This document shows, one piece after another, positions 24,792 through 33,499 of a stretch of 64,000 bases of DNA (positions are counted from its first letter, which is position 1; every line of letters starts with the position of its first letter). The DNA is taken from the NCBI GenBank assembly GCA_023417475.1, contig JAEZFP010000054.1:75588-139587 (forward strand), given 5' to 3'. Position numbers and translations under genes: made by a program. Below the pieces are notes generated by a model that saw nothing but the letters and a program-made list of their open reading frames with translations, did no database searches and was not told the origin of the DNA. Origin of the DNA: Bacillota bacterium (GTDB lineage Bacteria > Bacillota > UBA4882 > UBA8346).

Positions 24792-24960
24792 GCCGGGGGT
24801 AGCGAAAGGATGAAAACGAGGCGTGACTCACCCCCCTGAGGCGATACGGTACCAGGTTCCGGAGTTCCAACGAAACATCTACGGCTATTTTCTGGATAGT
24901 TCGATGCACGACCCAGCCGGGCTGGAGACCGGTTTTCAACTTAGCCCTGACCTTCAGGTC
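24792..24960 (+). repeat. Dispersed repeat (copy B) in a 419-bp gap
   Basis: The 24674-25092 gap contains no supported gene. It holds GCCGGGGGTAGCGA at 24792-24805 and GCCCTGACCTTCAGGTC at 24944-24960, both identical to copy A near 8.6 kb. A GACTCACCCCCCTGAGGCGA block near 24826 resembles sequence at about 40728. The extra 110 bases here compared with copy A suggest that copy A has an internal deletion. Confidence 0.55.
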
Positions 24961-25092
24961 CGGGTGGACTTTCAGCAATCGGGACGGAACGGACGTTGCG
25001 CAGGAATTGGTTGGAATTTGTGGAACTATATATGTCATGATCGTGTTTGAAACCGTCAAAGGAGCCCGAAATTTAGCGCAGGAGGTTGCAAA

Positions 25093-25953
25093 TTGGACGA
25101 CATCCAAAAATTGAATTTACTTAAAACCGAACAATTGCAGGAGATTGAAGCGTTGGAAAAGGCCTGCGTTCAAGTTGAGCCGTTACAGCCCAAATTGAAC
25201 TGGGATATGCTGGCCCAGCCGCAAGCGTCGCAAAGCCTGTATTTATTGGCGTATCGTGAGGGGGTACTAGTCGGGTTTCTGGGGTTATACGCCATCGACC
25301 CAACCGGTGGCGAGATTGAATTGACCGGTATGGTTCATCCCGACTACCGGCGGCGGGGCATTTTCGGGAAACTTTATGCGGTGGCATTGGCGGAGATTAA
25401 AGCCCGGAAGATCCCCCGCGTTTTACTCATCGCGGAACAGGCGGCGGCGGCGGGAACCCATTTTGCACAAGCGGTTGGGGGTCAATATACGGTCTCGGAA
25501 TACCGGATGTGTTTTTCCGGCGCCCTGGCCCCCGCTTTTCCCCGACACGGCTTGCGGTTGCGCAAGGCGAACCGGCAAGATTTTGACGTATTGCAACAAC
25601 TGGATGCGGTATCTTTTGGCTCGGCCATGGCCGAGCTGCCGCCGGAGACGGCCGAGCGGTATTACGGTTCCACCTATGTCGGAGAACTTGACGGTAAAAT
25701 CATCGGGAAGATCGGAATTGACCGGGAGCGGGCGGCGGGTTATATTTTTGGATTTGGGATTCGCCCCGAATGCCGGGGCCAAGGCTTCGGCCGTGAACTG
25801 CTGGGTCTGATGATGTTGCGCTGCATGGAAGAACAGATTCGACCGGTGTTGCTCGAAGTGGCGGTCACAAATGAAAAAGCCTTAACGCTCTACCGATCGT
25901 GTGGGTTTGAGGTTATGACGGTTTATCAATATTATCAAATCAATCTGGACTAA
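25093..25953 (+). CDS. Tandem-domain GNAT N-acetyltransferase
   Basis: The 286-residue protein starts at TTG 25093 behind GGAGGT at six-base spacing. Two GNAT domains are visible. The first has the acetyl-CoA-binding motif VHPDYRRRGIFGKLY near 80-95, and the second has IRPECRGQGFGRELLG near 220-235 followed by NEKALTLYRSCGFE. Tandem GNATs include mycothiol synthase-like and antibiotic acetyltransferases, but the substrate here cannot be predicted. It has no obvious operon partners. Confidence 0.85.
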   Translation: MDDIQKLNLLKTEQLQEIEALEKACVQVEPLQPKLNWDMLAQPQASQSLYLLAYREGVLVGFLGLYAIDPTGGEIELTGMVHPDYRRRGIFGKLYAVALAEIKARKIPRVLLIAEQAAAAGTHFAQAVGGQYTVSEYRMCFSGALAPAFPRHGLRLRKANRQDFDVLQQLDAVSFGSAMAELPPETAERYYGSTYVGELDGKIIGKIGIDRERAAGYIFGFGIRPECRGQGFGRELLGLMMLRCMEEQIRPVLLEVAVTNEKALTLYRSCGFEVMTVYQYYQINLD

Positions 25954-26070
25954 ACGAGCGGTTACTGGGAAATGTTTAACGCCCGGGGCGGCCTTTGGTT
26001 TTAAATTGGCGTGGCTTATGATAAGATGATAGCAATAAATAACTGCCAAAACGGCGCGAGGGTAGACTGG

Positions 26071-26871
26071 GTGAAACCTTTTCTAAAATGGGCTGGCGGA
26101 AAATATCGACTGGTTTGGCGCATCCGGGAGCAACTCCCCGCGGGGAAACGTTTGCTGGAACCGTTCGCGGGCAGTTGCTCGTTGGCTTTAAATACCGATT
26201 ATGCCGATTATTGGTTGAATGATATCAACCGGGATTTGGTCGCGTTATATCAAGCGGTGCAGCAAGAAGGCCCCGCTTTCGTGGCCTTATGCAAGACTTT
26301 TTTTACCCCGGATCACAATACCAAAGAGCGTTATTATGAGCTGCGGCAGCAGTTCAACCACGAGCAGGACCCGGATCTCCGGGCGGCGTTGTTTGTTTAT
26401 TTGAACCGTCACGGTTATAACGGATTATGCCGTTATAATTCGAAGGGTGTTTTTAACGTGCCGTTTGGACGGTATCGCAAACCCCGGTTTCCCGAGCGGG
26501 AGTTGCTCTATTTTCATCAGAAATTTAAAAACGCCCGCTTTACGGCGGTCGATTTTGAAACGGTGATGTTGGGAGCGGAAAAAGGTGATGTCATTTATTG
26601 CGACCCGCCGTATCTGCCGCTGAATAAGACGGCCAACTTTACCACCTACAGCACCGGGGGGTTCAATACCCAAAAACAGTTGCGATTGGCGCAGATCGCC
26701 TTAGAACTGGCGGAACAGGGAATCAAAACCGTCATCTCCAATCATCAACACCAACTGATCCCCGATGTGTATCAGGGAGCGCGGATCGAGACATTTACGG
26801 TGCAACGGTTGATCAGTTGCGACGGCGAGAACCGCAACCGGGTCGGGGAAGTCTTGGCGGTATTCGGGTGA
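26071..26871 (+). CDS. dam: Dam-type DNA adenine methyltransferase (likely GATC)
   Basis: GTG 26071 follows GAGGGT at about seven bases and gives VKPFLKWAGGK, matching the start of E. coli Dam; the open frame extends upstream to 26011. About 266 residues show FLKWAGGK (AdoMet site), LEPFAGSCS, YLNRHGYNGLCRYN, FNVPFGRYRKP, the catalytic DPPYLPL near 192 and a final VISNH motif. Near-colinear similarity to E. coli Dam, including the target-recognition segment, points to GATC methylation. No cognate restriction gene is adjacent, so it looks like an orphan regulatory methylase. Confidence 0.9.
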   Translation: MKPFLKWAGGKYRLVWRIREQLPAGKRLLEPFAGSCSLALNTDYADYWLNDINRDLVALYQAVQQEGPAFVALCKTFFTPDHNTKERYYELRQQFNHEQDPDLRAALFVYLNRHGYNGLCRYNSKGVFNVPFGRYRKPRFPERELLYFHQKFKNARFTAVDFETVMLGAEKGDVIYCDPPYLPLNKTANFTTYSTGGFNTQKQLRLAQIALELAEQGIKTVISNHQHQLIPDVYQGARIETFTVQRLISCDGENRNRVGEVLAVFG

Positions 26872-26887
26872 AGGGGGTATATGAACG

Positions 26888-27340
26888 ATGAGACATACGT
26901 TTCTGTTGGAAACGGGCGATTGGGAGGCGGACGGTAATTACCTGAGCGCGGATCAGTCAATGATTCCGGTGGCGGGAAAGGTAAAAATTCGTCACCATTC
27001 GAGGTATTGGACCAATGAGGGCTCCATGAAATTGTTGTTGGAACCGACGGTTGAGTTTTTTAATCACTACCAAATTCAACCGTTTTCTTTTGATTCCGAT
27101 CTTACTACTTGGGTTTCGGAAAACCCGGATCTTGGAAAGATGCATGGGGTTTTTGTGATCGTTGGCGATTGTATAATGTCAAAATATGCAACTGTCGACG
27201 GAGTCTACTCCGGTGGCGAGGTATTACGGCAGATTGACGCCAATACCTATGAAAATCGGGGATTTGCGTTACGGGGGAACGAGAAGCTTTCCTCATGGGT
27301 AGTGAGACTTACCCGAGTCGTAAATGAGAAAATGGAATGA
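26888..27340 (+). CDS. Conserved-looking hypothetical protein
   Basis: The 150-residue product starts 16 bases after dam behind AGGGGGTATATGAACG. I do not recognise the family. It begins with a beta-rich stretch (LLETGDWEADGNYLSADQS), has GVFVIVGDCIMSKYATVDG in the middle and ends with a KLSSWVVRLTRV strand, suggesting a small beta-barrel or lipocalin-like fold. No signal peptide or membrane segment is visible. Close spacing suggests co-transcription with dam, but no function follows from that. Confidence 0.65.
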   Translation: MRHTFLLETGDWEADGNYLSADQSMIPVAGKVKIRHHSRYWTNEGSMKLLLEPTVEFFNHYQIQPFSFDSDLTTWVSENPDLGKMHGVFVIVGDCIMSKYATVDGVYSGGEVLRQIDANTYENRGFALRGNEKLSSWVVRLTRVVNEKME

Positions 27341-27481
27341 TTTTTCAGTTGCGCCAAAACTTCACTGAAGTCGGGAATGTGATGGGAATTAAACGACATT
27401 GAAGTTGTTTTATAGAAATTTTTCATAGTTAAAAGGAACTATGCTGAAACTGTGGAATAGTTTAAGTTGGAGGGGTAAACA

Positions 27482-29659
27482 TTGCGGCGGTTCCATTTAC
27501 GGCATGTACAATTCACGATCCAACAAAAGCTGGTTTTGGCCTGCTTAAGCATGGCGTTGATCATTTCGATGCTGCTGTTTGTTTACTACGGGAAAGTCCA
27601 CCGGGACGCGCTCGAACAGCAGGTTCAGTATTATGAGAAAAACCATGAACAAACGGCGGTATTATTAAATTCCCTCGAGCAAAAGATCAATTCCTATTAC
27701 CACCAATTGGTCAACGACAACAATAATCTGGCGGGTATCCTGGTTAAATCGGAATATGGCAAAGACGACTATTTTACGCTTTACCAAATCCAGCGGGGCC
27801 TGATCAACATTATCAACTCGGAACCGGTGATTGATTCGATCTATTTGTATAGCTATACTAGCGACAAGGCGTTATCCACCAAATATATGTTTGCCAATCT
27901 GGACTATTTCCCCGATCATGTGGTGATTAATCAATTTTATGCCCAAAAAAAAGCCAAACTTTGGTTTCCCGCCCGTTACGAGCGGGCCGGCGATCCACGT
28001 TCGCCGCAGATCTTGTCCTGGGTGGCCGGAATTCCTTTTAACGCGCGGCGCGGCGCGATCGTTTTCAATGTCGACCAGCGGAAACTGCTGGCGGGTTTGG
28101 GCAATAAACAAGCTGGACTGGTGGTTTTGGATGACCAGGATCAAACCATCCTGCATCAGAATAACGATCTTTACCGCGTCTTCAAAAAGAACCAAGCCAA
28201 AATTTTGGCGACCGGTCAAAAAACGCAGCTGGTTCGCATCACCGATTGGGGTCACCGTTATTATGTCTTTGTGACGCAAAATACCCACACAAATTGGCAA
28301 GTGATCTCGATCATTCCCGACGCCATCATTCGCGCGGGAACTAAAAACAATTCGCTGGACTTTTATTTGATCGTCGCTTTCCTGCTGGCCTCCGCTTTTG
28401 GTTTGGCCAAGCTGGTCCAGACCATTTATACCCAATCGATCCAGTCGTATCAAGATAAGTTTCAAACCAACATCAACAGTTTGATCGACAGCTTCGTGGT
28501 CGGGGTCTTGACCGGGGAATACACCCGCGAAGAGATCGCCGATAAGTCGGTTGACTTAGGGATGCAGTGGCGGGGCGAACGGTTTTTGACGGTTGTCTAT
28601 CAGATCGACAATTATTATAGTTTTTTGCTGGAGAACCGGGAGTATTTGCCGCGAATGCTGCTGAATAAAAAGATTCAAAACGATATCAAGGCAACCTTTG
28701 GCGAGACGCAAACCGCGGTGGTCACCGTGGAGATGGGTAAGATCGTCGTCTTATTGGGATTGGAAAGAGAGCAATCCGAAACGGCGGTTTTGGCTGAGGT
28801 CGAGCAACGGATTGGCGACAGCCAGACCCAGATTGAACGGGCGTATCATCTGAGCGTCCGGGTGGCGGTGAGCGAGATCTTGACTGGCGTGGAACAGATC
28901 CAGATCTGTTACGCCCAAGCTTTAAAAGCCTTAAGCTTTAAGAATTTTTCCCATCAGAACTCGTTAATCCGCTACCAGGAGGTTGCGGCGCATACCGCGT
29001 TGGCCCCTAATTACCCGGTCACCGAGATTGCCCTTTTGAAGGAGTATATCAAGAGCGGCAATCAAGCGAAGATTGGGTGCGCCATCGATCAAATCTGTCA
29101 AAATCTGTTAGCCCAGCCCTACCTGTCGGTGGACCTGGTCAATGCGATCTTTTCCAATATCTTTTACGAGATCATCAAAGTGGTGCTGGAGTTCGGCTAT
29201 TCGCTCAAGGACGTTTATGGCGAGGAAGATCTCTTTATCACGTTGTACAGTTATGAAATGATTGAGGAGAAAAAGGAGTTTTTCCTGAAAGTGGCGGGGC
29301 GGTTGGTCGAATACCGCAACAGTAAGGAGAAAAACTCCCATAAGCTTGTTGTGCAACGGATCATCGACTATATCGAAGAAAATTATGATAAAACCATTTC
29401 ATTGGAGATTGTCGGGGCGGAAGTGGGAATGAATCCTTCGTACCTGAGTTCGTTCATTAAAAAAGAGTTAGGCGTTTATTTCGTCGATTATGTGATTGAG
29501 TTGCGGTTGAAAAAGGCGTTGTGTTTATTAAAAGAGGAAAAGCTAAATATCAAACAGATCGCCGAACGTTGCGGTTTCGATACGGTCCATTCGTTCATTC
29601 GCAACTTTAAAAAACGGTATCAGGTGACACCTTCCGAATTTCGCAATCAGGGCAATTAA
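27482..29659 (+). CDS. Membrane-anchored AraC-family transcriptional regulator
   Basis: The 725-residue protein starts at TTG 27482 behind GGAGGGG. It has a transmembrane helix at about 18-40, an extracellular sensor region to about 290 and a second helix near 295-315 (FYLIVAFLLASAFGLAKL). A cytoplasmic linker is followed by a C-terminal AraC double helix-turn-helix (about 625-725) with VGMNPSYLSSFIKKELG and IAERCGFDTVHSFIRNFKKRY. This architecture is common beside LplABC-type oligosaccharide importers in Paenibacillus-like bacteria. It probably senses an extracellular glycan or receptor and activates the operon that follows. Confidence 0.9.
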   Translation: MRRFHLRHVQFTIQQKLVLACLSMALIISMLLFVYYGKVHRDALEQQVQYYEKNHEQTAVLLNSLEQKINSYYHQLVNDNNNLAGILVKSEYGKDDYFTLYQIQRGLINIINSEPVIDSIYLYSYTSDKALSTKYMFANLDYFPDHVVINQFYAQKKAKLWFPARYERAGDPRSPQILSWVAGIPFNARRGAIVFNVDQRKLLAGLGNKQAGLVVLDDQDQTILHQNNDLYRVFKKNQAKILATGQKTQLVRITDWGHRYYVFVTQNTHTNWQVISIIPDAIIRAGTKNNSLDFYLIVAFLLASAFGLAKLVQTIYTQSIQSYQDKFQTNINSLIDSFVVGVLTGEYTREEIADKSVDLGMQWRGERFLTVVYQIDNYYSFLLENREYLPRMLLNKKIQNDIKATFGETQTAVVTVEMGKIVVLLGLEREQSETAVLAEVEQRIGDSQTQIERAYHLSVRVAVSEILTGVEQIQICYAQALKALSFKNFSHQNSLIRYQEVAAHTALAPNYPVTEIALLKEYIKSGNQAKIGCAIDQICQNLLAQPYLSVDLVNAIFSNIFYEIIKVVLEFGYSLKDVYGEEDLFITLYSYEMIEEKKEFFLKVAGRLVEYRNSKEKNSHKLVVQRIIDYIEENYDKTISLEIVGAEVGMNPSYLSSFIKKELGVYFVDYVIELRLKKALCLLKEEKLNIKQIAERCGFDTVHSFIRNFKKRYQVTPSEFRNQGN

Positions 29660-29680
29660 TCTCTCGTCCACCGTCAAAAG

Positions 29681-29715
29681 GGGCTTTCCATCGCGGAAAG
29701 CTCTTCTTTTTTTAT
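29681..29715 (+). terminator. Terminator after the AraC-type regulator
   Basis: GGGCTTTCC pairs with GGAAAGCTC (one G-T pair) around ATCGC, followed by TTCTTTTTTT. Confidence 0.8.
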
Positions 29716-29871
29716 GGGGATTTTGATTGCAAATAATGAACAAAAGTGATCATTTCTTTGGGTTAGAATCGTATTTCCGGAATTTCACTACTCGATTGGC
29801 AATTGGTTAAATCGGCGCCATTTGGGCAAAAAATGACTTAAATAGAATAATGTACATGAATCTAAAAATAT

Positions 29872-29889
29872 AACAATTTGAAAATTGTT
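29872..29889. promoter_or_regulatory. Perfect 18-bp palindrome upstream of lplA-like gene
   Basis: AACAATTT-GA-AAATTGTT is an inverted repeat with eight-base arms, located 50 bases ahead of the binding-protein start in an AT-rich leader. It may be an operator or a structured 5' end. Confidence 0.5.
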
Positions 29890-29938
29890 ACGAAGCTGTT
29901 ATTATCAAGTTAACAACTTTCCAAAGGAGGAATTTGTA

Positions 29939-31432
29939 GTGATTTGTAGAGAGAAAAAAGCGCACGTTTGGCTCCTGACTCTGTTAGCGTTATCCTTAGT
30001 TGCCGCTTCCGGAATCAGTTTCGCCAAAGAACCGGGGAAGGTCGTTTCATTTAGAGTATTGTACGATTTCAACATGGACCCGAAGGGAATGTCGTTGACC
30101 GACAATAAGTACACCCAATTCATTCGGGATAAAACCGGTGTGCAAATCAACATTGAATCCCCAGGTTCGGCAGCTTACATGAACAAGCTTAATATCATGA
30201 TGGCTTCCGGCGATTATCCCGACGCCTTCATGAGCAACCCCAAAGAACCGATCCTACAATATGCCCAGGATGGCATGCTAACCGACTTGGCTCCGTACAT
30301 CAAGAATACCCGGAAATATCCGAACTTCAAGAATATGCCGGCCGAAGCCTGGTTGCCGGTGACCGAAAAAGGGAAGATCTGGGCGTTTCCTTTCAACCGT
30401 CAAGACGCCTTCCATCAAGTAATTTACGTGAAAAAGGCCTGGATGGCCAAGCTTGGTTTAAAAACTCCGAAAACCATTGAAGACTTTTATCAAGTCCTCA
30501 AAGCCTTCCGGGAAAAAGATCCCGACGGCAACGGCAAGAAAGACACCTACGGTTTGTTGGTCAATAGTGATTTAAGCTACGGCGGACGGATTTTCTTATC
30601 GGCTTTCGACGCTGCTTCCTATAAAGTAATCAGCGGGAAAGTTACACCGCCGGAAATCACCCCGCAATACAAAGAATACCTTAAATTCATGAACCGTTTG
30701 GTGAAAGAAGGTTTGGTCGATCAGGAGTTCCCGCTGGTCAGCAACCCGATTTACCGTGAAAAATTGAAAACCGGCCAATACGGGATGACCTCCAACTTCT
30801 GGCACGGCAATCAATTGCCGGAGTATACCTCCAACCAGGTTGACAAGGTTTGGGATGCGATTGCGTTGCCAACCCTTAAAAACGGAAAACCGGCCAAATT
30901 CGTTTACAACTCGGTCAACCGTCATTATATCGGCGTCCCGAAAGGCACCAAAAACGTCGATGCCTTGATGAAGATGTTTGACTGGGTGCTCTCGCCGGAA
31001 GGAACCCGCTTTGTTTACCTTGGTGTTGAAGGCAAAGAGTACAAAATGAACAACGGCAAAATCGAGATTATCGAAGCGCCGCATCCGATTCAATGGTCTT
31101 TCTCCCTGGTCAAACACGGCCGTTTAAACGAGGATGTCAAGGAATATATGTCCTACAGCAATACCAAGGATGCGATCGCCCGATTGGATTTCTCCACCAA
31201 GATGGGACAATTGGATAAGATCCAGGCCGCGTTGCCGTACTATCCGGAACTGGGCAACTACAACTTGCCCAATATCGTTAGCGAGTACACCACCAAAGCG
31301 ATTTTGGGTGTGGTGGATATCGACGCCAGCTGGAACGATTACGTGTCAAAATGGCGTTCTTCCGGCGGTGACAAAGCGATCGCCTTCTGGAGCAACTGGT
31401 ATAATACCACCGGCAAGAAATTGGTTAAATAA
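29939..31432 (+). CDS. Oligosaccharide ABC transporter binding protein (LplA type)
   Basis: The start is GTG 29939 behind AAAGGAGG; the open frame continues upstream but without a start signal. The 497-residue product has a signal peptide of about 24 residues (LLTLLALSLVAASGISFA) with no lipobox. The mature protein resembles large LplA-like extracellular receptors, with MNKLNIMMASGDYPDAF near 75, PFNRQDAFHQVIYVKKAWM near 140 and an EF-hand-like DPDGNGKKDTYGL near 190. It is the receptor for the two permeases that follow. No ATPase gene is present. Confidence 0.9.
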   Translation: MICREKKAHVWLLTLLALSLVAASGISFAKEPGKVVSFRVLYDFNMDPKGMSLTDNKYTQFIRDKTGVQINIESPGSAAYMNKLNIMMASGDYPDAFMSNPKEPILQYAQDGMLTDLAPYIKNTRKYPNFKNMPAEAWLPVTEKGKIWAFPFNRQDAFHQVIYVKKAWMAKLGLKTPKTIEDFYQVLKAFREKDPDGNGKKDTYGLLVNSDLSYGGRIFLSAFDAASYKVISGKVTPPEITPQYKEYLKFMNRLVKEGLVDQEFPLVSNPIYREKLKTGQYGMTSNFWHGNQLPEYTSNQVDKVWDAIALPTLKNGKPAKFVYNSVNRHYIGVPKGTKNVDALMKMFDWVLSPEGTRFVYLGVEGKEYKMNNGKIEIIEAPHPIQWSFSLVKHGRLNEDVKEYMSYSNTKDAIARLDFSTKMGQLDKIQAALPYYPELGNYNLPNIVSEYTTKAILGVVDIDASWNDYVSKWRSSGGDKAIAFWSNWYNTTGKKLVK

Positions 31433-31451
31433 AATCCCAATGAATTACTTC

Positions 31452-31478
31452 AACGATTTCACCCCGTTTGAAATCGTT
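31452..31478 (+). promoter_or_regulatory. Stem-loop between binding protein and permease genes
   Basis: AACGATTTC pairs perfectly with GAAATCGTT across a nine-base loop, without a T run. It probably protects the upstream message. Confidence 0.6.
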
Positions 31479-31580
31479 TGAAGCAACAAATGTTTCCCGA
31501 TATGCACACCGGAACCACGTCGACAACCAGATTCAACAGCAAACGGTTTCGGTGTGCTTTTTAAAGAAGGAGCGGTTAAT

Positions 31581-32531
31581 ATGGCTTGTCAAAGCGACAC
31601 GGTGAACAAAGGTTGGTTGAGTCGGTTGAAAGAGCTTGGCACGATCTTAAACCGGCACAAATATCTTTATCTACTCATGGCGCCCGGTATCATCTGGTAC
31701 ATCATATATAAATATCTGCCTATGTACGGATTGATTATCGCCTTTAAGGACTTCAACTTTGCCCGGGGCATCATGGACAGCCCGTGGGTCGGCTTAAAAT
31801 ACTTTGAATTTTTGCTTTCGTTTCCGGATTTCTTTAATATTTTACGCAATACGCTTTTAATCAATTTTTACAATTTGGTTTTCGCGTTTCCCATCCCGAT
31901 TATCTTGGCCTTGCTTTTGAATGAATTGACCAGTATGCGCTTGAAACGAAGTTTGCAAACGGTCTTCTATTTCCCGCATTTTCTCTCGTGGGTCGTTTTT
32001 GGCGGAATCATCATCCAGTTGCTTGGACCAAACGAAGGTCTGGTCAACTCGATCATCAAACTGTTCGGCGGCGACCCGATATACTTCATGGCCAACCCCA
32101 AATACTTTCGGACGATTGTGGTCGTATCCGGGATTCTCAAAGATGCGGGTTGGGGAGCCATTGTTTATCTTGCGGCCTTAACCAGTATTGATGTTGAACA
32201 ATATGAAGCCGCCACGGTTGACGGCGCCAATCGGTTACAGAAACTGTTTTATATTACACTACCCGGCATCATGAACACGGTGATCATCATGTTCATCCTG
32301 AAAATCGGCTATCTGCTGGATGTGGCTTTTGAACAGATCTACATTCTCTACAACCCCATGGTATATGAGGTCGGCGACGTTTTAAGCACCTATATTTACC
32401 GGGTCGGTTTGCAGGGAATGAAGTTCAGTTTAACCACTGCCATCGGTTTGTTCCAATCGTTGATCGGACTTGGGTTGGTGTTGTTCACCAATAAGATGGC
32501 GAAAAAGTATAGCGAAGTATCCTTGTGGTAA
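31581..32531 (+). CDS. Oligosaccharide ABC transporter permease (LplB type)
   Basis: ATG 31581 follows AAGAAGGAGCGG and gives 316 residues with six membrane helices. The family-typical YLLMAPGIIWYIIYKYLPMYGLIIAFKDF lies near the N-terminus (seen as separate hydrophobic and YLPMYG motifs), and the EAA loop YEAATVDGANRLQKLF near 205. It pairs with the next gene as the heterodimeric channel of the importer, which relies on an ATPase encoded elsewhere. Confidence 0.92.
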   Translation: MACQSDTVNKGWLSRLKELGTILNRHKYLYLLMAPGIIWYIIYKYLPMYGLIIAFKDFNFARGIMDSPWVGLKYFEFLLSFPDFFNILRNTLLINFYNLVFAFPIPIILALLLNELTSMRLKRSLQTVFYFPHFLSWVVFGGIIIQLLGPNEGLVNSIIKLFGGDPIYFMANPKYFRTIVVVSGILKDAGWGAIVYLAALTSIDVEQYEAATVDGANRLQKLFYITLPGIMNTVIIMFILKIGYLLDVAFEQIYILYNPMVYEVGDVLSTYIYRVGLQGMKFSLTTAIGLFQSLIGLGLVLFTNKMAKKYSEVSLW

Positions 32532-32607
32532 ACGAGCCAATAGCGGTTTTCCATAGTGGTTGACGTCCGCTGATGGAATGCTTGAAAAGATATACGAGGT
32601 GAATTTG

Positions 32608-33483
32608 ATGAATGAGCTGAAAATAAAGTTCAATCCCAATTGGGTGATTGGCGGATTGCTGTCGCTCCTGGCCGTGTTGACCTTTGTGCCGTTTTATTAC
32701 GTGATTGTGACGTCGCTCAGCGATCCCGACAAGATCCGGGAAGGGGTAATTATGTTGTTGCCCCAAGGGTTCACAATCGATTCTTATAAAATGATCATGA
32801 GTAATACCCGCTTCTTGGGTTGTTTTAAAATCACCGTGATTCGGACGATTTTTGGAACGTTGCTGGATTTGATCTTCCAGTGTGCGCTGGCCTACGGGTT
32901 GTCCCGCCGCTATTTGCCGGGACGGAAGTTCTTCATGAAGTTTGTCATTGTCGCGATGCTCTTTAACGGCGGCATCATCCCTACGTATTTGGTGGTCAAA
33001 GCCACCGGATTGCTCGATTCGATCTGGGCTTTGCTGATCCCGGGCTTGATCAGTACCTGGAACGTGATTTTGCTCCGGACCTTCTTTGAGAATATTCCCG
33101 ATAGTCTGGAGGAATCGGCGAAGATTGACGGCGCCAACGACCTGTATATCTTCACCCGGATTATCCTGCCGTTGTCGAAACCGGCTATCGCGACCATCGG
33201 TTTGTTCTGCGCCGTCAAGCATTGGAACTCCTTTACCGATGCCGTGATTTACTTGACCTCATACAAATTTCAAGTGTTGCAAGTTTTCCTTCGCGATATG
33301 GTCGTCCAGATGGAGACGATCAACTTATTGGGCGATCAGATCTCAATGGCGCAATTTAACGCGAACAGCTTGTCGTTGCGGGCTGCCGCCATTTTCATCG
33401 CAACCGTGCCGATTTTAGCGGTCTATCCGTTCATCCAGAAACACTTTACCAAAGGCTTGATGGTCGGAGCAATTAAAGGTTAA
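32608..33483 (+). CDS. Oligosaccharide ABC transporter permease (LplC type)
   Basis: ATG 32608 (MNELKIKF) follows ATACGAGGTG; the frame extends to 32560 without a good start signal. The 291-residue protein has six hydrophobic segments, FVPFYYVIVTSLSDPDKI near 30, the conserved FNGGIIPTYLVV near 115 and the EAA loop LEESAKIDGANDLYIF near 165. The C-terminal PFIQKHFTKGLMVGAIKG is the usual end of LplC proteins. The lyase-like gene starts 16 bases downstream. Confidence 0.92.
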   Translation: MNELKIKFNPNWVIGGLLSLLAVLTFVPFYYVIVTSLSDPDKIREGVIMLLPQGFTIDSYKMIMSNTRFLGCFKITVIRTIFGTLLDLIFQCALAYGLSRRYLPGRKFFMKFVIVAMLFNGGIIPTYLVVKATGLLDSIWALLIPGLISTWNVILLRTFFENIPDSLEESAKIDGANDLYIFTRIILPLSKPAIATIGLFCAVKHWNSFTDAVIYLTSYKFQVLQVFLRDMVVQMETINLLGDQISMAQFNANSLSLRAAAIFIATVPILAVYPFIQKHFTKGLMVGAIKG

Positions 33484-33499
33484 AAAAGGAGTGATTGAG

